From NCBI GenBank assembly GCA_034505235.1, contig JAPDQY010000021.1, positions 1 through 48,288 on the forward strand: a stretch of 48,288 nucleotides of DNA. Direction: 5' to 3'. How positions within the stretch are numbered: position 1 is the stretch's first letter; every line of letters starts with the position of its first letter. Origin of the DNA: Coneutiohabitans thermophilus. Its GTDB lineage: Bacteria > Zhuqueibacterota > Zhuqueibacteria > Zhuqueibacterales > Zhuqueibacteraceae. Below, piece after piece: positions 42,186 to 48,288 of this stretch. The notes below the pieces were generated by a model. That model saw only the letters and a program-made list of their open reading frames with translations, made no database searches and was not told the origin of the DNA. The translations under genes and the position numbers were made by a program.

Positions 42186-44960
42186 ATGTCTGAATTTCTA
42201 CTGCTGCTTTTGATCATTCTGATGGTCGTTTATATCCGCAAGACGAATCGTTTGTCAGAAGCGGTACAACTGCTGCAATTCGAGCTGCGCGTTCTCAAGG
42301 CAGGGCAAGCCGCAGCGCCGGCGCCGAGTGAGCCGCGCGTCGTGACTCCAACTGCGGCACCATCACCTGTGCCGATCGTGCCGGCATGGCCGGATGTTCC
42401 CGCGACCGCAACACCGGCAGCGGCCGCGCCGTCAGCCACTGCACCGCCGCCGCCACCAGCGCAGCCGCCGAAACCGCCGGTAAAACCCTCACGCACCCGC
42501 GCGGAGTGGGAAGCGCTCGTCGGCGGCAAGCTGCTCAACCGCATCGGCGCGCTGGCGCTCATCCTGGGCGTCGGCTTTTTCCTGAAATATGCCTTCGACA
42601 ACAATTGGTTGAGCGAGACCATGCGCGTGCTCATCGGCGCCGCAATTGGCGCGGGTTTGCTGCTGGCCGGCCGCCGCTCGCAGCAGAGGGATTTCCGGAT
42701 CTTTGCGCAGGGTTTGATCGGCGCAGGCATCGCGATTCTTTATCTCTCGGCATACGCCTCCTGCAATTTCTACCAGCTCGTGCCGCAGGAGGGCGCGCTG
42801 CTGCTGATGGCCGGTGTGACCGCGCTCGCCATCTGGCAGGCGCTGACTTATGATGCGCTCGCGATTTCGGTGCTCGGTTGGGCCGGCGGCTTTCTCACGC
42901 CTTTCATGCTCAATCTCGATTTTGCCCAGCCGGTGCAATTGTTCATCTACCTCGCGCTGTTGACCGCGGGTTTGCTCGCGGTGGCATATCGCAAAGACAA
43001 GTGGGCGATTCTCGAACCGCTCACTCTCGGCGGCAGCTATCTGATCTATGTCGCGTGGTATGCCGAGGCCTACACCAGCCGGGATTTTCCGCGCACGATT
43101 GTTTTTCTCACGGTGTTGTGGGGCATGTTTCTCGGCCTGGAGGTGCTGCGCGGCATGCGCTCGGTGGCCGGCGACCGGAGGCTGCGGCACCTGGTTGCGG
43201 TCTTGAATGCGGCGTTCTTTTTCATCTGCCTCTACAGCTTGATGGAACAGGAGCACGGCCGCTGGACCGGCAGCGCAGCCTTCGCCATTTCCCTGGTTTA
43301 TTTCATGGTGATGCTTGGCCTGCAGCGCCGCAATCCCGCAGCAACCCAGGCGGCCACACGCCTGACGCTCACCGCGATTGTGTTGCTGGCGCTGGCCACG
43401 GCCATCGAATTCTCCGGTTTCGATCTCATCATGCTGTGGGCCGTGGAAGCGTTGGCATTGCTCGCGGCCGGTGCGCATTGGCGCCGGCATTACGTGTGGC
43501 AGGCAGCGCTGTTCCTGCTGGCCGTGACAACGGTTGGCTTGCTCTTCTTCACCACCGGCGCGCTCGATTACAAGCCGCTGTCGAATTTCACCCCGGTTCT
43601 CAACCCGCGCTTTCTGGCTTTTCTTGTGCTCGCGGGCGTTTGCTTTGCCGGAGCATACATCTTCAAAGGGGTGGCGCACCAACGCAGCGAATTGGTTCGC
43701 ACAGCATTGCACTACGGCTGGTGCGCGCTGGCATTCATTCTCGTCACCGTGGAAACGGTCGACACTTTCGCCAGGCTGATGCAAGACGCGGGCGGCACCC
43801 GCGCGGCTTACTTCGGCTCAATGCGTGATTTCATGCTGACCGTGGTGTGGGCCGCCTTGGCGGTGCCGCTGGTGCTTGCCGGTTTGCGCCACGGCCTTGC
43901 TGCGCTGCTTTATTGCGGCCTGGCGGCGCTTGGTTTGGCGCTGCTTCTCGGTGTGCTGCAAACGCTGCAGCCGTTTGAGGAATTCGTCACCCTGCTGAAT
44001 CATCGCTTTCTCTCGGTGGTGGCCGTGCTGGCGGCGACACTGTTTCTCATGCGCGAGCTGAGCCGGCAGCAGCACAGCCGGGTTTGGATAAAACGCGTGC
44101 TCATCGGCCTCACGGTGGCGGCTGTACTGCTCTTCTTTGAGGTGTTGACGGTCGAGACCAACGATACGTTTGCGCGGCTGGCAGGGGCGGCCGCGGAACC
44201 GGCGCGCGCACGGCTGCGTCATCTGCAACCGTTTGTGCTGGCCCTGGTGTGGCTGGCTTATTCGCTGCCGTTGTTGTGGTATGGCTTGCGCCGGCAAGCC
44301 CTGCCGGTGATCTGCTCTGGTCTCGTCGGCTTGGCGCTGGCGCTGGCGACGGGCTTGCTGCACACGCTGTCAGCTTTTGCGCCGCTGGCGGATTTTGTTG
44401 CAGGGTTGAATTATCGCGTCGCTGCTGTCGCACTGCTCGCCGCCGGCGCTTGTGTGCAGGAACGCTGGCTCAAACAGCATGAACGCGAGCAGGCCTGGTT
44501 TCGCTGGCTGTTGCTCGGTATTCCGGTGGTGGCCGTCCTGCTCATCTTCGAGTTGATTACCGCCGAAGCGCGTGACTATTTCGACCGGGCGATTCTTCTG
44601 CTCAAGCAGGCAAGTGCGGGCGCGGAGCCTTCCGCCCGGATCGACCAACTGCGCAATCTGCAGCAACTCAGCATTTCCAGCCTCTGGCTGCTGTATTCGA
44701 TTCTGCTCATGGCCTTCGGCATCTGGCGCCGGCAGCAGGGCGTGCGTCTGCTCGCCATCGGCTTGTTCGGCATCACGATTCTGAAGATCTTCTTCTACGA
44801 CTTGTCGTTCCTTGACACGCTCTATCGCATCTTTGCCTTCATGGGGCTGGGATTGATCCTGCTGCTGGTTTCCTATCTCTATCAGAGGTACAAAGCGATC
44901 ATCTTCGAAGCGCCGGCCGGAAGTAAAGCGGGGGATAAGCCGGCAGCGGGTTCGAGTTGA
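42186..44960 (+). CDS. DUF2339 multi-TM membrane protein
   Basis: 924 residues, function unknown. N-terminal TM (3-18), a helical segment, a Pro/Ala-rich linker (about 42-100, with APPPPPAQPPKPPV), then the DUF2339 hallmark WEALVGGKLLNRIGALALILG and more than 20 membrane helices, including GQGLIG-like AQGLIGAGIAILYLSAY and LSVLGWAGGFLTP-like AISVLGWAGGFLTPF. The C-terminal half repeats a unit of about 135 residues three times, each starting with an acidic loop: TVETVDTFARL (near 520), TVETNDTFARL (near 655) and TAEARDYFDRA (near 790). AGGAG precedes the ATG. The family is widespread; suggested envelope or transport roles are unproven. Confidence 0.9.
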   Translation: MSEFLLLLLIILMVVYIRKTNRLSEAVQLLQFELRVLKAGQAAAPAPSEPRVVTPTAAPSPVPIVPAWPDVPATATPAAAAPSATAPPPPPAQPPKPPVKPSRTRAEWEALVGGKLLNRIGALALILGVGFFLKYAFDNNWLSETMRVLIGAAIGAGLLLAGRRSQQRDFRIFAQGLIGAGIAILYLSAYASCNFYQLVPQEGALLLMAGVTALAIWQALTYDALAISVLGWAGGFLTPFMLNLDFAQPVQLFIYLALLTAGLLAVAYRKDKWAILEPLTLGGSYLIYVAWYAEAYTSRDFPRTIVFLTVLWGMFLGLEVLRGMRSVAGDRRLRHLVAVLNAAFFFICLYSLMEQEHGRWTGSAAFAISLVYFMVMLGLQRRNPAATQAATRLTLTAIVLLALATAIEFSGFDLIMLWAVEALALLAAGAHWRRHYVWQAALFLLAVTTVGLLFFTTGALDYKPLSNFTPVLNPRFLAFLVLAGVCFAGAYIFKGVAHQRSELVRTALHYGWCALAFILVTVETVDTFARLMQDAGGTRAAYFGSMRDFMLTVVWAALAVPLVLAGLRHGLAALLYCGLAALGLALLLGVLQTLQPFEEFVTLLNHRFLSVVAVLAATLFLMRELSRQQHSRVWIKRVLIGLTVAAVLLFFEVLTVETNDTFARLAGAAAEPARARLRHLQPFVLALVWLAYSLPLLWYGLRRQALPVICSGLVGLALALATGLLHTLSAFAPLADFVAGLNYRVAAVALLAAGACVQERWLKQHEREQAWFRWLLLGIPVVAVLLIFELITAEARDYFDRAILLLKQASAGAEPSARIDQLRNLQQLSISSLWLLYSILLMAFGIWRRQQGVRLLAIGLFGITILKIFFYDLSFLDTLYRIFAFMGLGLILLLVSYLYQRYKAIIFEAPAGSKAGDKPAAGSS

Positions 44961-45073
44961 TCGCGGGCACAGTAGCGGCAGGCATCGGGCTTGGTGCCGT
45001 GCTGTTGGCGGCCCGGTTACGGCTCGCAGCGTTTGGTTCATTCATGTCTATTTCATCAAACAGGAGCAGCCAC

Positions 45074-45970
45074 ATGCGATCAGGTATTGCGATTCTCGCG
45101 TTTCTTCTTCTGGCCGGCGGCGGTCTGCTGCAGGCCCAGCCGAAAACCAAAATCTATATTTCGGCGGACATGGAAGGCATTGCCGGTGTGGTGAGTGACG
45201 CCCAGCTCGGCCCCGAGGGGTTCGAGTACCAACGCTTCCGCGAATTCATGACCAGTGAAGTCAATGCCGCAATTGAGGCGGCATTTGCCGCCGGTGCCAC
45301 CGAGATCTTGGTGAGCGATTCGCACGGCAACGGCCAGAATCTCCTGCTCGAAAAACTGCCACCCGGTGTGCAGGTGGTGCGCTCCTGGCCGCGGCCGCTG
45401 ATGATGATGCAGGGCATTGATGAATCGTTTGCCGGCGTGATTTTCATCGGCTATCACAGCAGCACCACCAATCCCCGCGGCGTGCGTGCCCATTCCTTCT
45501 CCAGCGCCACGCTGGCCGACGTGCGCCTGAACGGCGTCTCCATGTCGGAAGCCGGCTTCAATGCCGCGCTTGCCGGACATTTCAACGTGCCGGTGATCAT
45601 GATCTCCGGCGACGATGCCATTGTTGAAGAGGCCACGGCCATGCTCGGCAGGATTGAGGGCGCGGTGGTGAAATGGGCTTATGGTTTTCACTCCGCCAAA
45701 AGCCTGTCGCCCACGGCTGCCTGCGACTTGATTCGCACGAAGGTCACGGCTGCCATGCAACGACTGCGTGAATTCAAACCCTACAAGCTGAAGACACCGG
45801 TGCAACTCGAGGTACGCTTCAAAAACTACCGCCCCGCGGAGGTCTTGAGCTACCTCGCGATCGTGCAGCGGCCGGATGCGCACAGCATTGCCTTCAGCGG
45901 CAGGGATATGGTGGAAGTTTCGAAGTTTTTCGAGTTCCTGTTGACCTACAATCCCTCGCTGGCGCCGTAA
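45074..45970 (+). CDS. exported M55 D-aminopeptidase (DppA-like)
   Basis: 298 residues. M55 zinc peptidases such as Bacillus DppA hydrolyse D-alanyl peptides. Seen: signal peptide (1-21, LLAGGGLLQAQ); ISADMEGIAGVV with the Asp and Glu zinc ligands; VSDSHGNGQNL (His ligand); FIGYHSST (His ligand); RLNGVSMSEAGFNAALAGHFNVPVIMISGDDAIVEEA (Glu ligand region); and WAYGFHSAKSLSP. ATG 45074 is chosen because AGGAG precedes it and it gives a clean signal peptide; the frame is open back to 44957, which would overlap the DUF2339 gene by 4 bases. Unlike cytoplasmic DppA it is exported, which fits turnover of peptidoglycan-derived or environmental D-peptides. Confidence 0.92.
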   Translation: MRSGIAILAFLLLAGGGLLQAQPKTKIYISADMEGIAGVVSDAQLGPEGFEYQRFREFMTSEVNAAIEAAFAAGATEILVSDSHGNGQNLLLEKLPPGVQVVRSWPRPLMMMQGIDESFAGVIFIGYHSSTTNPRGVRAHSFSSATLADVRLNGVSMSEAGFNAALAGHFNVPVIMISGDDAIVEEATAMLGRIEGAVVKWAYGFHSAKSLSPTAACDLIRTKVTAAMQRLREFKPYKLKTPVQLEVRFKNYRPAEVLSYLAIVQRPDAHSIAFSGRDMVEVSKFFEFLLTYNPSLAP

Positions 45971-46017
45971 ACACCGGGCGCGGCCAGGCAGGTCCGGTAT
46001 GGCTCCCGGGCGCAATC

Positions 46018-46094
46018 CCTCAGTAACGTGTGGAGTCGCGCAGGCAGCCCTGCCTGCAGGTAAAAGGTCTGCGCTGCGTCCTCACATGCAACTG
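46018..46094 (-). repeat. dispersed ~77-bp repeat, copy D (inverted)
   Basis: Begins CCTCAGTAACGTGTGGAGT, contains GCAGGCAGCCCTGCCTGC (inverted arms GCAGGC/GCCTGC) and ends GTCCTCACATGCAACTG. It aligns block by block with the reverse complement of copy C at 47643-47717. It lies just upstream of the tRNA-Leu promoter. Confidence 0.7.
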
Positions 46095-46122
46095 CGACAT
46101 TACACCCCGGCGAAAATTTCTC

Positions 46123-46150
46123 TTGATAATCAGTCGAATAGTTCTATCTT
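46123..46150 (+). promoter_or_regulatory. promoter of tRNA-Leu
   Basis: TTGATA (46123-46128), 16-bp spacer, TATCTT (46145-46150), ending 15 bases before the mature tRNA 5' end. Confidence 0.65.
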
Positions 46151-46165
46151 AGCTGCCGTTCTTTC

Positions 46166-46249
46166 GCCGGGGTGGTGAAATTGGTAGACGCGCTGGACTC
46201 AAAATCCAGTGGGAGCAATCCCTTGCGGGTTCGAGTCCCGCCCCCGGCA
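46166..46249 (+). tRNA. tRNA-Leu (anticodon CAA)
   Basis: 84 bases without an encoded CCA. Acceptor GCCGGGG pairs with CCCCGGC; D-arm GTGAAATTGGTAGAC; anticodon stem CTGGA/TCCAG with loop CTCAAAA, giving CAA that reads UUG; a long class II variable arm (GGGAGCAATCCC) and T-arm GCGGG-TTCGAGT-CCCGC. The long variable arm, the anticodon and discriminator A identify leucine. A single-gene unit with its own promoter and terminator. Confidence 0.97.
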
Positions 46250-46253
46250 CACG

Positions 46254-46284
46254 AAAGCGAGAAATCTTACTGCTCGCTTTTTTT
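46254..46284 (+). terminator. intrinsic terminator of tRNA-Leu
   Basis: AAAGCGAG (46254-46261) pairs with CTCGCTTT (46273-46280) around an 11-nt loop, within a run of seven T (46278-46284). This is the clearest rho-independent terminator in the window. Confidence 0.88.
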
Positions 46285-46363
46285 GTTGGTATTGTGCTGA
46301 GACGGAAGCACGCAGTCAAACTGCCGGATACGATTGAACCGACTTGGCAAGTGAGAAGTTGAA

Positions 46364-47353
46364 ATGCTCCCATCGACAAAAAGCTGCGGCCCGCTGTGTC
46401 TGGTGTTGCTGACCTGCACTTGCCTCGTGGCGCAGCACAGCTTTGTGGTGAATCCGCAGCAAGAAGAAACGGCCTACCCGCTGTGGGTTGCCAAAGGCGA
46501 GACGCTCTCGTTTCAGATCAGCGGGCACTGGCGCATGTGGGAACAATGGCAGCCGGTGGATTATCGCGGCCACACGAATTTCGGGAAGATCAATGAACAT
46601 GGTTATCTCGGCACACTGGTGGGTCGAATTGAAGGCGGGGATTATTTTGCCATCGTTGATGGCATGCACCACGCCAGCCCGGCGGACGGCCGGTTGATTC
46701 TGTTCGCCAATCGCGGCGACTATCGCGAGCTCACGGTCTCCGGCGCGCTGACCGTCACTGTTTCTGGCGGCAGGCCGGTCTCTGCTGCGGAAGCGGAAAA
46801 GCTCGCGGGCTGGGATCTGTCACAACTCGATACCGCTGCGAAAGTGCCGTACCTGAGCCGGGCGGAGCAGGAGGTGGTTTTGTATTTGAACAAGGCCCGC
46901 ACCAATCCCGCCTTGTTCGCGCAGCGTTATCTTTTCCATCTGCGCAACCGCAGTGCGGATGAGCAGGAATGCTACGCCGTGATGTTGCGGCAAAAACCTT
47001 GTTCCGCCCTGCTGCCGGACGCGGCCCTGGCAGCCGCGGCGCAGGCGCATGCGGAGGATATGGGTAAAACCGGCAAGATTGGCCATGTCGGCTCTGATGG
47101 CGCCACGCTGCGCGAGCGTTTGTGGCGGGCGGGTGCGGCAATCAACACCTACCTGGCGGAAAATTGTTCTTATGGCTATGAAGACCCTGTGCAAATCGTG
47201 TTGCAGCTTCTGGTGGATGCCGGCGTACCCTCGCGCGGCCACCGCAGGAACCTCCTGAACCCGAATCTGCAATTCATCGGCGTGGGCATTCGGCCGCACA
47301 TTGAACATCGTTTCAACAGTGTCCACGATTTTGCGGGAAGGATAAAAAATTGA
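46364..47353 (+). CDS. exported CAP-superfamily (SCP/PR1) protein with N-terminal beta domain
   Basis: 329 residues. Signal peptide (to about 23, LLTCTCLVAQ). Residues about 25-135 form a beta-rich domain (PLWVAKGETLSFQISGHWR, GTLVGRIEGGDYFAIVDG, GRLILFANRGDY) reminiscent of PA-IL/LecA-like carbohydrate-binding domains of bacterial exported proteins. The C-terminal half is a CAP domain: EQEVVLYLNKARTNPALFA, LAAAAQAHAEDMGKTGKIGHVGSDG (first His), TYLAENCSYG, and SRGHRRNLLNPNLQFIGVG (second His with the conserved HRxNLL). CAP proteins bind lipids, metals or wall components; the exact role here is unknown. The ribosome site is weak. Confidence 0.87.
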   Translation: MLPSTKSCGPLCLVLLTCTCLVAQHSFVVNPQQEETAYPLWVAKGETLSFQISGHWRMWEQWQPVDYRGHTNFGKINEHGYLGTLVGRIEGGDYFAIVDGMHHASPADGRLILFANRGDYRELTVSGALTVTVSGGRPVSAAEAEKLAGWDLSQLDTAAKVPYLSRAEQEVVLYLNKARTNPALFAQRYLFHLRNRSADEQECYAVMLRQKPCSALLPDAALAAAAQAHAEDMGKTGKIGHVGSDGATLRERLWRAGAAINTYLAENCSYGYEDPVQIVLQLLVDAGVPSRGHRRNLLNPNLQFIGVGIRPHIEHRFNSVHDFAGRIKN

Positions 47354-47572
47354 AGAAAGGTCCCATGCAGCGAAACAGCATGGTGTTCAGGATTGCGCGG
47401 CGGTTGGCCGAAGCGGGTGGCATGCGCAATTCTTCCTCGGAATCAGCGCCCCGTCTTGCAGGTGATGGGTATTGCGGAAAGGTGGCCGGCAGCGGCAGGG
47501 AACCGACGGATGGCTGCAGTTGTCCGCCCGCAAATTCTGTTGGCGTTTTCTCGCGCCGGTTTGTCAAGCACG

Positions 47573-47625
47573 GGATCAACAGAATGAACAGGACAAAACT
47601 TGAATCCCGATCATCCTGTTGATCC
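47573..47625. repeat. GGATCAACAG inverted repeat
   Basis: GGATCAACAG (47573-47582) and CTGTTGATCC (47616-47625) form a perfect 10-bp inverted repeat around 33 bases. It is AT-richer than its surroundings and could be a small mobile-repeat remnant or a terminator for one of the convergent genes. Confidence 0.6.
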
Positions 47626-47642
47626 TGCCACAACAAGTAATG

Positions 47643-47717
47643 CCTCAGTTACATGTGGGACGTGGAGCAGACATCTTGTCCGCAGGCGGGAAGGCCTGCG
47701 TTACTCCACATCTGAGG
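47643..47717 (+). repeat. dispersed ~77-bp repeat, copy C
   Basis: Starts CCTCAGTTACATGTGGGA and ends CTCCACATCTGAGG, so the ends are inverted (CCTCAG/CTGAGG plus ATGTGG/CCACAT). The centre contains CAGACATCTTGTC, and GCAGGCGGGAAGGCCTGC with inverted arms. It is the best-preserved copy. Confidence 0.75.
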
Positions 47718-47743
47718 GATTGCCAGAATGAATGGCGTTGCCG

Positions 47744-48217
47744 TTACCTGGCTATGACAGCAGCGAGTCCTTTGATCTGGTAAATCGTGGTGGGGCCGGT
47801 GACGCTGCTCGAATCGAAGGGCACGCCCTGCTCTTCGGCGATGTGCTGGAAATATCCGATGGCTTGCTCGTGCGTCAGTTTGATCTCATAGACTTCACCC
47901 TCCACCTGCGCCATTTTGCCCCTGGCGCTCGTCGGAAAGACAATCTCACCATCATTGACCTTCACTTTTATTTTCTGTCCGGGTTGCTCACCGGCAATTT
48001 CCAGCCAGCAGCCGGCTTTGGCACACACATCCACAATTTCGCCCTGCACCAGAACTTTTTTGCCGAGATGGCTTTGTGGGTCGGCAAGAATTTGCGAGAC
48101 GGGTGTCACCTGGTTGAGGGTAATGGTCGCGCCGTATTTTTCGCCTTCGAAGGAGGGCGTCTTGGTGCAGGCCAGCCCGAACACAATCAGCAAACAAGAA
48201 ATCCAACCTTTGCGCAT
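47744..48217 (-). CDS. DUF4920-domain lipoprotein
   Basis: 157 residues. Lipobox FGLAC near residue 17 predicts a lipidated, membrane-anchored protein. The DUF4920 fold is an OB-like beta-barrel: VLVQGEIVDVCAKAGCWLEI carries the family CxxxGCW motif, followed by IKVKVNDGEIVFPTSARGKMAQVEGEVYEI. The motif suggests a metal or disulphide site; no biochemical function is established. ATG at 48217 follows GAGGAAG. Bases 48218-48288 are upstream sequence without a recognisable promoter. Confidence 0.88.
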   Translation of the reverse strand: MRKGWISCLLIVFGLACTKTPSFEGEKYGATITLNQVTPVSQILADPQSHLGKKVLVQGEIVDVCAKAGCWLEIAGEQPGQKIKVKVNDGEIVFPTSARGKMAQVEGEVYEIKLTHEQAIGYFQHIAEEQGVPFDSSSVTGPTTIYQIKGLAAVIAR

Positions 48218-48288
48218 GGCTTCCTCTCAGAAAGGGATGAAAAATTCTGCCGCCCGGCTGGCGGCGTGAGTCGTGTTTGTTTGAACTG

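Larger units (their letters stand above)
47354..47743. other. convergent intergenic region with two repeats
   Basis: About 390 bases between the CAP gene stop and the DUF4920 gene stop, with no gene seen. It holds the GGATCAACAG/CTGTTGATCC inverted repeat and copy C of the dispersed 77-bp repeat. Confidence 0.65.

Noticed and set aside
42489..43784. 431-codon open frame on the minus strand
   Set aside because: Antisense to the DUF2339 gene; Gln/Arg/His-rich low-complexity translation.
1..48288. CRISPR array, insertion sequence, prophage or rRNA
   Set aside because: No regularly spaced repeats, transposase or integrase motifs, or rRNA-conserved sequences were seen.

Overview
This is a GC-rich, gene-dense bacterial chromosome segment. 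It has no rRNA, phage, integrase, transposase or CRISPR array. Gram-negative traits are clear: a TonB-dependent outer-membrane receptor with a carboxypeptidase-regulatory-like domain, two lipoproteins with lipoboxes, many Sec signal peptides, and an OlsB/OlsA-type pair for ornithine lipids. The mix of large TPR proteins, a secreted M1 peptidase with HEAT repeats, a fused alpha/beta 2-oxoacid dehydrogenase E1 and strong GGAGG ribosome sites suggests a lineage in or near the FCB group, for example a KSB1-like candidate phylum. That placement is inference; no marker gene here fixes it.

Layout. 1-7.9 kb is metabolic: a 2-oxoacid dehydrogenase E1 fusion (cut by the window start), a stand-alone DUF2090 aldolase-like protein, an exported DUF62 SAM-hydrolase relative overlapping an ABC exporter, and an NAD-type isocitrate dehydrogenase. 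8-14.4 kb holds an ATP-grasp ligase, MgtE, an EamA transporter, an AlkB-type alkane hydroxylase and a bacterial sugar transferase. 14.5-27.9 kb is the most distinctive region. Five paralogous signal-peptide/TPR/single-TM/TPR proteins (one short and divergent, four long and co-oriented) surround an unusual TonB-dependent receptor with an N-terminal beta-helix-like domain. A 1.1 kb divergent intergenic region with large inverted repeats separates the short paralogue from the rest.

28.4-29.0 kb encodes a peptidoglycan-amidase lipoprotein. 29.5-32.2 kb is a tightly overlapping four-gene membrane redox operon: a two-TM protein, an anchored protein of unknown function, a ferric-reductase-like TM/Rieske fusion, and an anchored protein with a Cys-rich motif. 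32.4-34.9 kb is an OlsB-like/OlsA-like/epoxide-hydrolase-like operon. 35.2-46 kb carries a Ste24-like M48 protease, an exported alpha/beta hydrolase, the M1 aminopeptidase, a TrpF-like protein, a DUF2339 membrane protein and an exported M55 D-aminopeptidase. 46.1-48.2 kb contains tRNA-Leu(CAA) with its own promoter and terminator, a CAP-domain protein and a DUF4920 lipoprotein.

Much of the window concerns the envelope: membrane lipids, peptidoglycan and peptide turnover, electron transfer and outer-membrane import. The TPR/TonB-receptor locus is the best candidate for an undescribed system. My reading is a set of inner-membrane proteins that place a long TPR scaffold in the periplasm and a conserved TPR module in the cytoplasm, linked to one outer-membrane receptor. 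A roughly 77-bp dispersed repeat with inverted ends occurs three times in intergenic DNA, with one extra partial copy.
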